DNA of 64,000 nt from Histomonas meleagridis (GCA_020186115.1 WSYJ01000186.1:1037501-1101500), one strand, 5' to 3'. Shown: positions 1-10,058, counted from the stretch's first letter. The notes: generated from the letters alone by a model not told the origin. Translations and numbers: made by a program.

Positions 1-225
1 AGCTTTTCTTGGTTGATTTCATTTAAACATATTTGTTCTGACCTTTCTATGGAAATATATCGTTTAGTTGTATTAATAATTCAGCTGTAATTGAACTTTA
101 AAGATTAATGTTAGAGGATAATAAACTATAATGTTTTTATGTAATTAATATTTCAACTTTTGGAAAAAAACAAAAAACTGATATGAGACATGTGATATGA
201 AATCAGAAAATTCTAAACGTAATCA

Positions 226-2310
226 ATGAACTCTGCAATTTCCCAAAATGTTTATCATCTTATTTCACAAATATTACAAACATCAGACGAAAAGTTAATT
301 AATTCCTCTTTTCAGTATGCAAAAGATTTTATAACAGCTCCTATTATGTTTTCAAATCCTCAATCAATTAAATACTGGGAAAAAAAGTGGAGTTCTTCAC
401 TTAATCCTTCATCAAAAGAAAGGCTCTCATTTGTTTGTAAAAAACTCACAAATCAGAAACTACAATTTTTTAAATTATTAAATGAGCTAAAAGGCACTCA
501 AAAAACAGCAATTTTAACTCAAAGACATCAAGAAAAGCCACATAAACAATCATCTAAAATAATAACAGAAGAAGAAATTGTCTATGACTTGCTTTCAATG
601 CTTCAATGCGGTTCTGGAAACAAAATTTCAATAAAAAACGGACAAATAACCGTTAACGGATCAATTTCACCAACGCACCGATTCATTTCTTCACAAATTT
701 TACGGTTAGTTTACTGTGTCAATTTAATCAACAAGTCCACTTCCAAACTTAAAGGAATTTTTGGACAAGCACTTCGTGCTGAAATAAATAAGGAACTTCA
801 GAATTTTGTTACTGCAATAGCCGTATCACAGACAACTTCAACTACTCTTCTTTCATTGAATTCTTTCATCAATGGAGAAAAATCCGAAAGAATTTCAGCA
901 ACAGCATTCATATGTCACAACCTACAACAGAGTGAAGATTATCTTATAAATTTATTTGAAACAACTCAAAGTCATGGAAACCCATATGTAAAATCTATAG
1001 GACAAAATCTTATCAAATCAGGAACAGAAATAATCACAAGTTTTATCAAGGATTGGGTTGTTTATGGCTTCCTCAATGATCCTTATCATGAATTTTTTAT
1101 TACCAGAAACAAGGAATCCATTGAAAGTTATAATTGGTGGAACAGTAAATTTTTAATTGTACCTGAGAAAGTTCCTTCTAACATTGTTGATTCCAAACTT
1201 ATTCCCAAAATTGTATCAAGTGGTAAAGCATGGAACTTCATACGCAAATACAAATCAATTTCGATGAATGTTGAAACAGAAGGTGTCTTTGATAGTTCAC
1301 ATTTTGATCTATTTCTAGTTGACAAATTTGTGAAACTTGCCATGCGAAATGCAATGTCCATCATGATGGATTATGTTTGGGTTCCAGGTCATCTTCGAAC
1401 ATTAAATGATTTCATTCTCTTCTTTCGAGGTGATTTTGCTACATCAATTCTAAGCCTTCTGTCGAACGATAGACAGTCAGAAGCACTTAACGTTCTCCTC
1501 CTATCGTTGCAATCGGTCACTAACGGCTCCCTTTACACCAACAAACTGACAGGAGAACATCTCCTTGATCGGATTGATCTCCAAATGAAGACTGGTCTAG
1601 ACAAGTCAAATGTTCAACTTTCATATAAAGTTGATTCCCCATTAAACTTTCTTCTTAATCCTGAATCCATTTCCAATTATCGACGGATATCACAAATTTT
1701 ATGGAAGTTGAAATGTTGTGAATACCATTTAAGTGATAATTGGAAGAAATCACGACAACAATTTTCATTTGATTTCGATAGTCGATTATCACGTCTTCAA
1801 AATACACTTCGACATTTGATCCTCACTACCATTCACACATTGAATGAATTCGTCTCCACAGATGTTATCTTAGTTAGTGGCCGAAAACTTGAAGATTCGA
1901 TGAAAAATGTATCTGACATTGATGAATTATTAGAACTTCATCAAAAGCACATAAGAAATCTTATGAAAAGCACATTACTTACTGACGAGTTTATCGAGAT
2001 CCAAAACGCGTTCGGATTAATACTCGATACAGCAAATAAGTTCAACGACTTAGAAGACGAAATCGAAAGTATATACGATAACTACATCGACGAGATACAA
2101 AACACTGACAAGTTTGAGGAAGAAAGCGAAGTAATCATCCAAAGAATGAAAAACGATTTGTCAGATGCTTACTTCCAGATAGAAGGGCTGAAGGAAGAGT
2201 TCCAAAATAGAGTAAACGAATTGTACGAACTGGCGGCTCAGGGATCAAACTCGTTGGAGTTACAAAGACTCGAATTAAGGCTTTTGTTTTGTTGCGAAAA
2301 TAAACTGTAA
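226..2310 (+). CDS. Gamma-tubulin complex component (GCP2/GCP3, Spc97/Spc98 family)
   Basis: A 694-residue protein that resembles GCP2/GCP3, which form the gamma-tubulin small complex that nucleates microtubules at basal bodies and spindle poles. The N-terminal GRIP1-like part carries an EEEIVYDLLSMLQ segment near residue 115 and a W..YG.L.DPYHEFF segment near residue 285. The C-terminal GRIP2-like part has the gamma-tubulin-binding signatures LILFFRGDFATSIL-type (about residue 400), VDSPLNFLL (about 470), and a helix-rich stretch ending NVSDIDELLELHQKH. The last 80 residues are acidic and probably coiled-coil. The ATG is preceded by AAACGTAATCA. Family assignment rests on motif order remembered from GCPs; choosing between GCP2 and GCP3 is not safe from sequence alone. 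The stop lies in TAAA. Confidence 0.82.
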   Translation: MNSAISQNVYHLISQILQTSDEKLINSSFQYAKDFITAPIMFSNPQSIKYWEKKWSSSLNPSSKERLSFVCKKLTNQKLQFFKLLNELKGTQKTAILTQRHQEKPHKQSSKIITEEEIVYDLLSMLQCGSGNKISIKNGQITVNGSISPTHRFISSQILRLVYCVNLINKSTSKLKGIFGQALRAEINKELQNFVTAIAVSQTTSTTLLSLNSFINGEKSERISATAFICHNLQQSEDYLINLFETTQSHGNPYVKSIGQNLIKSGTEIITSFIKDWVVYGFLNDPYHEFFITRNKESIESYNWWNSKFLIVPEKVPSNIVDSKLIPKIVSSGKAWNFIRKYKSISMNVETEGVFDSSHFDLFLVDKFVKLAMRNAMSIMMDYVWVPGHLRTLNDFILFFRGDFATSILSLLSNDRQSEALNVLLLSLQSVTNGSLYTNKLTGEHLLDRIDLQMKTGLDKSNVQLSYKVDSPLNFLLNPESISNYRRISQILWKLKCCEYHLSDNWKKSRQQFSFDFDSRLSRLQNTLRHLILTTIHTLNEFVSTDVILVSGRKLEDSMKNVSDIDELLELHQKHIRNLMKSTLLTDEFIEIQNAFGLILDTANKFNDLEDEIESIYDNYIDEIQNTDKFEEESEVIIQRMKNDLSDAYFQIEGLKEEFQNRVNELYELAAQGSNSLELQRLELRLLFCCENKL

Positions 2311-2792
2311 AAATTGTAATGTTTCTGTTAGTGAAGTGCAATTTCACTTAGACACGAAATTTATTGTAATCCATTTCGAATTGCGAACGTTTTTCGATGT
2401 TTTTCATAAAATGGACACCAAAAAACACAGCCAAGCTATAAAAGAAAAAGCCAAATTCATATGAATACAATTTTTTGTATGGAACATGTTCCATTTCATA
2501 TAGATAAATGATTAGTCAGACAAAACATTACAACCAAGATAAAAAAAAAGTTTTAAAACACAGAAAAATCTCCAGCATGAAAATAAAAATGAAAAAAATT
2601 ATAAGAGAATTGAAATAATTTGAATTCGATTTAATCGTGCTTTCCATTTTTTGAAAGCAATTCTTAAGAACTATAGATTTATAAACCTAACAAAAATGAA
2701 AATCAGGCGTTAAAATAGAACGGTTTTTATTTATGAACCACTACAAAAACCGCCGCAAAAGTTCACCGCAAAAAATGACACTTTTTTAATTT
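2311..2792. other. Intergenic region, 482 bp
   Basis: A+T-rich spacer between the GCP gene and the Rab gene. The only recognisable element is a MYB-like AACGGT at 2719-2724. An ATG at 2775 is out of frame with the Rab gene. No RNA gene or repeat was seen. Confidence 0.6.
2719..2724 (+). promoter_or_regulatory. MYB-like AACGGT element
   Basis: AACGGT on the coding strand, 68 nt before the Rab ATG. It matches the YAACGG-type core bound by Myb proteins apart from the preceding G. Its role is inferred from recurrence upstream of other genes in the window. Confidence 0.4.
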
Positions 2793-3404
2793 ATGGTTGG
2801 CAAAAAGTTTGATCAGTCCGTGAAGACAATAATTGTTGGTGATTCCGGAGTTGGGAAAACATGCATTCTAACTCGTTTTGTTAATGATATTTTCGAAACT
2901 GAAACTTCATCAACACTTGGTGTTGAATTTATGTCCAAAGTTGTGGAAACTAAAACGCACAAAATAGAAATTCAACTTTGGGATACTGCTGGTCAAGAAC
3001 TTTTTAGAGCAGTTACGAAAGCTTATTATCGTGGTTCAATTGGAGCATTTATTGTTTTTGATATTACAAAAAGAGACACATTTATCAACATAGAGAGATG
3101 GTACAATGACGTAAAGTGTACTGCTCGTAGCGATGTCATATGTTTTTTAGTTGGCAATAAGTCTGATATGGAATCTCAGAGAGAAGTCAAAAAAGAAGAA
3201 GCACTCGACTTAGCAGAAAAACTTGGTATTAAATATTTTGAAACATCTGCTAAAACAGGGCAAAATATTGAAGAAATGATGCATTCATGCATTGAATCAA
3301 TTGAAAAACTAATTGATTCTGGTGCATATGATGGATCATTCGGAAACGATCAAATTGATCCAGCTGAAGAAGATAAACCCACAAGTACGGGTTGCTGCAA
3401 GTGA
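2793..3404 (+). CDS. Rab-family small GTPase (Rab4/Rab14-like)
   Basis: A 203-residue Rab GTPase controlling vesicle targeting on endosomal or Golgi membranes. All GTP-binding motifs are intact: P-loop GDSGVGKT (residues 16-23), effector-loop Thr in SSTLGVEF (about 41), WDTAGQE (63-69), NKSD (122-125) and ETSAK (150-154). The C-terminus ends in GCCK, so paired cysteines for geranylgeranylation are present, followed by one lysine. The FRAVTKAYYRG switch II segment is most like Rab4/Rab14 of known Rabs, which is an inference. Length is normal. The ATG at 2793 gives a standard Rab N-terminus. The stop is TGA, showing TGA is a stop codon here. Confidence 0.93.
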   Translation: MVGKKFDQSVKTIIVGDSGVGKTCILTRFVNDIFETETSSTLGVEFMSKVVETKTHKIEIQLWDTAGQELFRAVTKAYYRGSIGAFIVFDITKRDTFINIERWYNDVKCTARSDVICFLVGNKSDMESQREVKKEEALDLAEKLGIKYFETSAKTGQNIEEMMHSCIESIEKLIDSGAYDGSFGNDQIDPAEEDKPTSTGCCK

Positions 3405-3460
3405 TAATTTCTTGTGCAATTTTTAATCCCAAATAAAAAGTTGAAATCTGTTGAAATTTT

Positions 3461-3466
3461 AACGGT
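3461..3466 (+). promoter_or_regulatory. MYB-like AACGGT element
   Basis: TTAACGGTCGAC, 73 nt upstream of the ATG at 3540, followed by a variant AACGGC at 3482-3487. The two sites are about 21 nt apart on the same strand. Confidence 0.4.
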
Positions 3467-3539
3467 CGACTAAAACAATTTAACGGCCCCCAGTGATGAA
3501 CGTTTAAATTTTAATTTACTTCCTGTGAAGTAATTTGGA

Positions 3540-4979
3540 ATGAATTGTGTATACAAGAGATCTGCTATACCAAAATTACATATAAACCCCACAGAGTTTC
3601 TTACTTCGAGACGTTCAAAAAATGAATTCAAAATGAACGAAGAAGATATCCAAATTTTTAGACAATTATTAACAAATATATCAAATGAATTCGAATCAGG
3701 TGATTCTGATGCTATTTTTCAAAATCTTTCTAAACTCAGTGAAGTTCTTGCCCAAAATCCAGCAGAGGTTATACCAAATATTGAAAATTCTTCAATTCCA
3801 TCAATTCTTCTCAAATTGATTACCTCAACAATTGCAGAAAGTCTTGCAGTATCATTACAGTGTTTTTCAAATTTATTACAACTGAATTCTTCAAAAATTC
3901 GTCTTTTTTTTGTTAATAACAATATATACCAAATCCTTAACAATACAATTCAGTTAAGTGATCGTACAAGTCCTAATATTCTTTCTTGCATCAAATCATT
4001 AATAAATTTATTTGATTTTGCAAATCATTGTCAAGCTAATGAATCCAGTTCTTTTGTTCAAAATTTCATTTCTTCTGTCGATTTCCCTTTGTTATCAGAA
4101 GTAAGTCAAGAAAATCGTTCTTTTGCTGTTGACTTCATTGAATTGCTCAACCGCATTTTAACGTTCTGTGTAGACAAACCAAATTCAAACGTCCCCCCCA
4201 ATATAATTGAGAGCTTTATGAATTTTTGCCACAACACTTTTGAGGCCGTTTATCATCCCGAGGATTTAAAAATTGTTTCTCTTTACCTGAAATTTATAAC
4301 TCTTTTGATCCATATTAATTATTTCTGTTTAACTCAAATTGACCAAGACATTATGTTTATTCTTGAAAGATGGTACCCATCCGAAAATATGATAATTTCA
4401 CAGAATGTTTTATCTCTTTTTATATTCATTGCTCAGCTTGGAGAAGAGAAAGATGACAATGGTCAAAAAATAATGAGAGAAATTCTTAAAGAAATTCATG
4501 TATCTGAAATCAAAGAATCAATTTTAGAATTTCCTTATTGTGTGAAACACGGATTTATGTTACTAATGCATTTATTGATAAACATTGAAAACATTTGGTG
4601 TGATCCAGAATTTCAACTTGCATTTGGATATGCATTTGTGTTTTACCCAAGTTCACCATTTACTGACAAAACTACTATCTTGTCTTTTATTATTTGTGCG
4701 ATTGAGATTGTAGATATTGAGTTTCTTAACCAATTTGCTGATCAGATCTGTGAAATTTGTTCGACTTTAATCGAGGACCATTCGCAAATTTTTGATAAGT
4801 TCATTGGGGCATTGAATAGATATGTCACTAAACTTGTCTGCGAGAAAGGCGAATGTTTTGAGAACTTTAAGGAATGTTTCATTAAACATGAAATCCCAGC
4901 ACAATTCGAGAACTGCATGCAGGAGTATGACGAAATATCAAATTGTATGTCAGCTATATTGGCAAATGTAATGGAATAA
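3540..4979 (+). CDS. Conserved hypothetical protein, HEAT/ARM-like alpha-solenoid
   Basis: A 479-residue protein without a recognised family. It is almost entirely helical in character, with repeated Leu/Ile/Phe-rich amphipathic helices and segments such as ESLAVSLQCFSNLLQL near residue 100, as in armadillo or HEAT scaffolds. No membrane helix, signal peptide or catalytic motif is apparent. A second in-frame ATG at 3633 (Met32) gives a more typical acidic start (MNEEDIQIFRQ) and a 448-residue product. The basic first 31 residues are therefore doubtful. Two MYB-like sites lie upstream. The stop overlaps TAAATAA. Confidence 0.7.
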   Translation: MNCVYKRSAIPKLHINPTEFLTSRRSKNEFKMNEEDIQIFRQLLTNISNEFESGDSDAIFQNLSKLSEVLAQNPAEVIPNIENSSIPSILLKLITSTIAESLAVSLQCFSNLLQLNSSKIRLFFVNNNIYQILNNTIQLSDRTSPNILSCIKSLINLFDFANHCQANESSSFVQNFISSVDFPLLSEVSQENRSFAVDFIELLNRILTFCVDKPNSNVPPNIIESFMNFCHNTFEAVYHPEDLKIVSLYLKFITLLIHINYFCLTQIDQDIMFILERWYPSENMIISQNVLSLFIFIAQLGEEKDDNGQKIMREILKEIHVSEIKESILEFPYCVKHGFMLLMHLLINIENIWCDPEFQLAFGYAFVFYPSSPFTDKTTILSFIICAIEIVDIEFLNQFADQICEICSTLIEDHSQIFDKFIGALNRYVTKLVCEKGECFENFKECFIKHEIPAQFENCMQEYDEISNCMSAILANVME

Positions 4980-5275
4980 ATAATGAATATGATTTACTCT
5001 TTTGTGAATATCATATTTTTTACAACCCACAAATAATTATTTTGATTTTTTTTACCTGCTTTATTAGCCTTATGCACCATTACTAGGCTAGTACTAAGCT
5101 ATTTCCATTTAGGAAGATCAAGAAAAAATGAATAAAATACATTTAAACCAATGTGATTTATTCAATGATTCGTAAAAATTATTTTTTTTTTTGTGGACTT
5201 AATAATAAAATCCAATTTATAAAAAACGATATAATAATTGCATGGAATTATTATTTTATAAATTACTTTCATACA

Positions 5276-6355
5276 TTACGCATAAACCCATTGCACAGGC
5301 TTTGGTAGAATCTTTGGTGGCCTAAGGTCCACGATCTCTTTCATTGTTATATGAGAGCACATTGTTTCTTGGGCTTTATCCTGATGTGACTCAATTAACT
5401 TTATCTCAGGAACTTGTTCGCCGCTGGCTGCCATCAAAATAAATGGGTGCCGCAACGCCGAAAGTGCTTTGACCCGCTTTGATGGGATGAAAGCGATGAG
5501 CTTCGATATTAAGTCAATTGCGGCGTCGCACTCTTGTTGCTTAGCTCCAGGGATTTCGTTTGGGTTTATACAGGAATTCAGAAATGATAATGTGATATTT
5601 GGTGACGCAAATCTAGAGATTTGTGGTACTTTACTTGATTGTACCTTTAAATCTGCTTCTGTAGGAAATCCAAGGCGCTTGCGGATTGAGAGAAGAACCG
5701 AATTCGTATCAGTTCCTGTAACTAAAGTTTTATGTGTGATCATTTCGAATAATGTGGCACCAGCACTCCATAAATCATTGCTTTGAGAACATGGCAAACA
5801 ATTCATAATGGCCTCCGGCGGCATGTAAATGGTTGTGCCGGCACTGATAAGTTGATTTGCTTCATTTTCTCTTTTGGATATTCCGAAATCTATAATTTGA
5901 ATTCTATTGTTGGGAGTTACTAATATATTCCCTGGCTTAATATCAAGATGCATAACATTGCTAGCATGAATATCGCTTAAGCCTTTTAAGATCTGTGAAA
6001 ATAAATATGAAATATGAGGCATCGATAAATACCCCGGGTACGTACTTCGTATTATACCTTGCAAATCAAATTCAGAATATGGATAAACAAAGTACAGTTG
6101 CCTAGGTGACTTTGTAAAAAATACATCATTTAAATGGGCATAGTATTTCGATTTTATACTACCTATTATTGAAATCTCGTTTAAGTACTCTTGTGTTTTG
6201 TCGTTTGGTTGTGAATGTCTATAATAATTTTTAATTGCAACAACAGATTTTGTTGGAAGATAAATTGCTTTGTAGACATTGCAATACCCTCCAACCCCAA
6301 TTTTAGACAAGATCATGTAATCAGTTAAATCATCTATTTCCCTGATCTTTCTCAT
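5276..6355 (-). CDS. Serine/threonine protein kinase, CMGC (CDK/MAPK)-like, HLD variant
   Basis: A 359-residue protein kinase with little outside the catalytic domain. Visible motifs: glycine loop IGVGGYCNV (about 19-27), VAIK lysine (42), alpha-C glutamate in LNEISII (60), catalytic loop HLDIKPGN (136-143), DFG (156-158) and a PPE triad (179-181) in place of APE, with the F-helix Asp in NDLWSAG. All catalytic residues are kept, but the HRD arginine is leucine, which usually weakens dependence on activation-loop phosphorylation. The activation loop is short. Spacing and length suggest a CDK/MAPK relative; substrate is unknown. It is transcribed divergently from the flavin oxidoreductase. Confidence 0.88.
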   Translation of the reverse strand: MRKIREIDDLTDYMILSKIGVGGYCNVYKAIYLPTKSVVAIKNYYRHSQPNDKTQEYLNEISIIGSIKSKYYAHLNDVFFTKSPRQLYFVYPYSEFDLQGIIRSTYPGYLSMPHISYLFSQILKGLSDIHASNVMHLDIKPGNILVTPNNRIQIIDFGISKRENEANQLISAGTTIYMPPEAIMNCLPCSQSNDLWSAGATLFEMITHKTLVTGTDTNSVLLSIRKRLGFPTEADLKVQSSKVPQISRFASPNITLSFLNSCINPNEIPGAKQQECDAAIDLISKLIAFIPSKRVKALSALRHPFILMAASGEQVPEIKLIESHQDKAQETMCSHITMKEIVDLRPPKILPKPVQWVYA

Positions 6356-6814
6356 CTAGGTGAAATCGTTTACTAATTTACTTTTAATATTTGTGTGGGT
6401 GAAGTAAAATTTGAATATATTCAATTTCTCCTCTGAAAAAGTTCGAAGAGGACAAATGACCACAAGTGATTCACTCGTAAAATTTTTTGATGTCTAAGTT
6501 TACTTTCATATAAAATAATATCAAACAAAATAATAGGAAAGAGCATAGTGAATTAATGATAAAAATAATTCAAATATTTATATAATTGTGTTAAATATTT
6601 ATGTTTTCAACTTTCCTTAATTTTTGAATATCATATTATCCGATTTAATTCAAAAATATTTTTTCAACTGTAAATTTGGAGACTTTCGTTGAGGGGAAAT
6701 TTTTAAAGTTTTTTATCCGAAATATACAAGCTTCCCAACGTCTTCCCAAAGCAAACCAATCATGTGGAATGTGAAACACTTCTTATTTATCATTATTTTT
6801 ACAATTTTTCCACA
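6356..6814. other. Divergent intergenic region, 459 bp
   Basis: Shared upstream region of the kinase (minus) and the oxidoreductase (plus). A TCATT initiator-like element lies at 6790-6794 on the plus strand, 20 nt before the oxidoreductase ATG. No AACGGT was found. Otherwise A+T-rich with no RNA gene seen. Confidence 0.55.
6790..6794 (+). promoter_or_regulatory. Inr-like TCAYW element
   Basis: TCATT matches the trichomonad initiator consensus TCAYW and sits 20 nt before the ATG at 6815. It supports that ATG over the upstream GTG. Confidence 0.4.
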
Positions 6815-8008
6815 ATGAAATTTGAAGACGATAAATTTGACAAATTTTTTTATTCAATTTCCCAAATGTTGAAGTCAATCCTCTTCTCTCCTCTAAAAAT
6901 CCGTGGAATAGAAATTCCAAATCGTTTCATGAGATCTGCAACATATGAAGCACTTAGTGATGACTTTGGTCTTCCAAAGCCAATATTGAAAAAAGAAATG
7001 GAAAAACTTGCAGATGGAGAAGTCGGCTTAATTGTTCCTGGATATGTATATCCCATAAAACATGGAAAGGCCAACAAATTCCAATGTGGTATGACAAATT
7101 TACAAGAAGCTCAATCATGGAAATCAACAATTAATTACGTACATAAGAAAGGATCAAAAATCATATTTCAGGTTTGTCATGCTGGAATCAAGGCAAAACC
7201 AGATGACATTGGTATTGCAACACCAATTGGCGCTTCTGGTATATTACCAGAAACAAGAGATATGACAAATTCAGAAATTGAAGAAACAATTGAATCTTTC
7301 ATACAAGCAGCCCTTCGTTTACAATCTGTTGGAGCTGATGGTATCCAAATTCATGCTGCTCATGGATATTTATTATCTGCATTTTTATCTCCATACATGA
7401 ATCGAAGAACCGATAAATGGGGCGGCTCAGCTGAAAATCGTCTTCGAATAGTATCCGAAATTGCCACTTCCATTCGAAAAGCTGTTTCATCAGATTTTGT
7501 CATATCAATAAAAATTAATGGAAATGATCACATTGATGGAGGTGTCACGCCTGACCTTGCTGCCGCTTACATCCGTGACCTTCCAATGATTGATCAATTT
7601 GAAATTTCTTGCGGCGTAAATCTTGGAACATGTTATTCCACAAGGGCTATTCTCTCCAAAGAGGATATCGCTCGCTTCTTCCCTAAAGACAAAGTTGAGC
7701 TTGTTAGTCAAAGGAAAATAGCGAAATATGAAAATGCTCATAATCTTGCTGCGGCCAAAAGAATACATGAACTTGTTCCCGAGGCAAACCTTGCGCTTGT
7801 TGGTGGCCTTAGAGAGGTCAGCGACATGGAAAAAATCGTAAATGACGGAATCGCATCAATGGTATCACTTTCGCGACCGTTTTTGCGCGAGCCATATCTT
7901 GTGCGAGATATAAGAAAAGGAAACGTGAAGAAGCCGTCGTGCAAGAATTGCGCGCTTTGTCTCGCCGGACTGGCCGTTGGAAGAGCAAAGTGCTGGAACT
8001 GGAGTTGA
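6815..8008 (+). CDS. NADH:flavin oxidoreductase, old yellow enzyme family
   Basis: A 397-residue FMN-dependent TIM-barrel ene-reductase of the single-domain group related to bacterial YqiG/BaiC-type enzymes and the N-terminal half of 2,4-dienoyl-CoA reductase. Family motifs are LFSPLKIRGIEIPNR at the start, IQIHAAHGYLL with the paired histidine site, RRTDKWGGSAENRLR, LVGGLR, and SLSRPFLREP near the phosphate site. The C-terminus has closely spaced cysteines (CKNCALC, then a fourth Cys 11 residues on), as in members with a 4Fe-4S cluster. Likely role: cytosolic reduction of activated alkenes or quinones with NAD(P)H. The longest frame began at a GTG (6764); Met35 at 6866 is an alternative start. 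Bacterial origin by transfer is plausible but not shown. Confidence 0.88.
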   Translation: MKFEDDKFDKFFYSISQMLKSILFSPLKIRGIEIPNRFMRSATYEALSDDFGLPKPILKKEMEKLADGEVGLIVPGYVYPIKHGKANKFQCGMTNLQEAQSWKSTINYVHKKGSKIIFQVCHAGIKAKPDDIGIATPIGASGILPETRDMTNSEIEETIESFIQAALRLQSVGADGIQIHAAHGYLLSAFLSPYMNRRTDKWGGSAENRLRIVSEIATSIRKAVSSDFVISIKINGNDHIDGGVTPDLAAAYIRDLPMIDQFEISCGVNLGTCYSTRAILSKEDIARFFPKDKVELVSQRKIAKYENAHNLAAAKRIHELVPEANLALVGGLREVSDMEKIVNDGIASMVSLSRPFLREPYLVRDIRKGNVKKPSCKNCALCLAGLAVGRAKCWNWS

Positions 8009-8703
8009 GCGGATAAACCAAATTAGTAATAAGTTGTTTTGTTTAAAAGCATAAATTCAATTATTATAGCAAAACTTCAATTGTTTTTTGTTTTGAGAGA
8101 AGAAATGATGAAAAAATAGAACAGAAATTTGAGCGATCAATAACTTCCATAAACCAAAATATTCATATCAAATCGTTTTAGGAGTAATCCTATTTTAAGC
8201 AATTTAAACATGTTAGAATTGCTTCTTTGTTGTTTTCTTTTGAAAAAATAAAATTAAATGAGTTTATTATATGTGTAAATGAGATTTTATATCAAATACA
8301 AAAACATGGTAAAATTAATTTAGACATATTTATTTTATTAAAATCGTAAAATGTTCTGTTGATTTTTTTTTTTTTTTTTAAATAGTATAATCCCTTATTA
8401 GAAAAATGTATACATGGAAACAAAAATTCATTTAAATGTAAAATAAAATAATAAAATTCAGGATTCATTATTTTTTGTAAAGTTATTTCAATTGCAATAT
8501 AAAGATTAAAAGTTTGCTTGTATAGAAATCAAAGCATGAAAAATTATACATACTAGAAATATTATAAATTAAATACAAATTCATTATGTTCATTACATTC
8601 CCAACAATTTTTAATAATAAACTATTAAATTAATTATAACAATAAATACATATGATATAGCATTTAGTATATTATTATCTTAATTCACGAGATTGTTTCA
8701 GAA
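8009..8703. other. Intergenic region, 695 bp
   Basis: Very A+T-rich with poly-T and poly-A tracts, for example near 8365-8380. TAAA occurs six bases after the upstream TGA stop. No gene, RNA or repeat was seen. Confidence 0.55.
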
Positions 8704-9305
8704 TTAAAAGATTTGGCAGCGTACATAATGCAGAAAAGTATAATGAACCTTGATGCAATCTTTCGGGGGAGGTGGTGGAGGATGAAGAACATTATACTTA
8801 AGGGATAACCGAATGAGCATTTTAAAAGCTTCATTAACATTTATGTTCTCAAGAGACAAAGACTCAAAAAAAAGGGATTCCCCATTTTGCAGCAGTTTCT
8901 TTTCCTTCTTGTTGACTAACAGCACTTCGATCTTTAAGATCACATTTACAGCCGCATTTACAATATGTATATCACAAGCGTCTCGATAGCCTTTCATGTC
9001 ATTTATTTTTTCATAGAATTGTTTTACATTTTCAAAGGATGATCATCAATTGCATATAAAAGAAGAAACCCATTTCCTATTCTGATCCAATTTGATAGCA
9101 TGCAAAATTTTATATCATCTTGTTTCATTGTGTTAATGATAACTAAATGAATTGTTTAATTAATAATCAATGGTGATATGATGAGATTCAAATTCATATG
9201 AATCAGAATCTGTACAAGAATGATTTTCTAAATATCGTGTTATCATTGCAGTTAAGCCAACACCAGTTGCACCAAATACAGTAATAGTAAGAAGAGTTTG
9301 GGTTT
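8704..9305 (-). pseudogene. Decayed Ras-family small GTPase
   Basis: Reading the minus strand gives Ras-like pieces in the right order but in broken frames. A P-loop relic GATGVGLTA lies near 9250-9280, with the invariant lysine replaced by Leu. Beyond it are ITRYLENH and a switch I relic ending HHITIDY before a TAA near 9160. WIRIGNGFLLLYAIDD follows around 9055-9100, then a frameshift near 9036-9044 and SFENVKQFYEKINDMKGYR. The NKxD region has become AVNVIL. The SAK region reads ENINVNEAFKMLI, then a Pro run and a CAAX-like KDCIKV. No initiating Met is seen. Several independent lesions make this a pseudogene rather than a divergent gene. Confidence 0.82.
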
Positions 9306-9506
9306 TTGAATTAACGTTAATTGTACTCAAAAAATACATTCAAAATTGCAGTGGAACATTCAGAAAATGGAAAAAATGAATATAACGATATCATGGTTTT
9401 CAATTTATAACCGCTAAGGATTGTACAACCCTTCTAGCGAGAACCACATTTGAAGCATCATTTCTAAAACTTAAAGGAAAAATTTAAGAATACGAAAGAA
9501 CTGATT

Positions 9507-10028
9507 TTATTGGAGAACACCAAAAAATTCAATTCGGCGAATAGCCATGCAATATGTTCCAAATTGATTTTTATCTGTTTGAGTGAACTTGAAGTATCTA
9601 TAAAATTGATCAGTTTTAGTTGCTCGTGTTATAACTGCATTTGATGAGTTTAATGTATTATCATCTTTAACATCATCTAAAATAACCCATTCTATATCAT
9701 CTTCAGAAGCTTCTAGCCTCCAAGATTTCATGTGTGTCGATCCTTGTTGCCCACTGAATGTCATAATTGCATAATTTTCAAGTTTGATCCTTTTTTCTTT
9801 AAAGTCAAATTGGATCCACGAGTTTTGTTCATTTGCAGAGACCCATTCGTGTTCATTCTTTGGGTCTAAAATTGCGTCTATTTCGATGATTGTTCTTGGG
9901 CCTTTACTTGATGTTGTAATTTCAATTATACCTTTTTGATGGGGATTGCCTTCACAATCACGAGAAATTCGTGCTAAAATTCCATCAAATGGATTTCGCC
10001 TTAGTGAGATGCTACCCGAGTTCCCCAT
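9507..10028 (-). CDS. F5/8 type C (discoidin-like) domain protein
   Basis: A 173-residue protein consisting of one F5/8C jelly-roll domain of the type common in trichomonads, where it often follows BTB/BACK domains. Recognisable elements are NPFDGILARIS near the N-terminus, EQNSWIQFDFKEKRIK (about 68-83), NYAIMTFSG, HMKSWRLEAS and a final RIEFFGV strand. There is no BTB domain or signal peptide in frame upstream, so it is either a stand-alone intracellular domain or a shortened copy. The N-terminus MGNSGS would fit N-myristoylation. An AACGGT element lies 30 nt before the ATG. The stop lies in TAAA. Ligand is unknown. Confidence 0.82.
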   Translation of the reverse strand: MGNSGSISLRRNPFDGILARISRDCEGNPHQKGIIEITTSSKGPRTIIEIDAILDPKNEHEWVSANEQNSWIQFDFKEKRIKLENYAIMTFSGQQGSTHMKSWRLEASEDDIEWVILDDVKDDNTLNSSNAVITRATKTDQFYRYFKFTQTDKNQFGTYCMAIRRIEFFGVLQ

Positions 10029-10058
10029 TGGCGAGAAAAATAGGTAAATGGCTCATTA

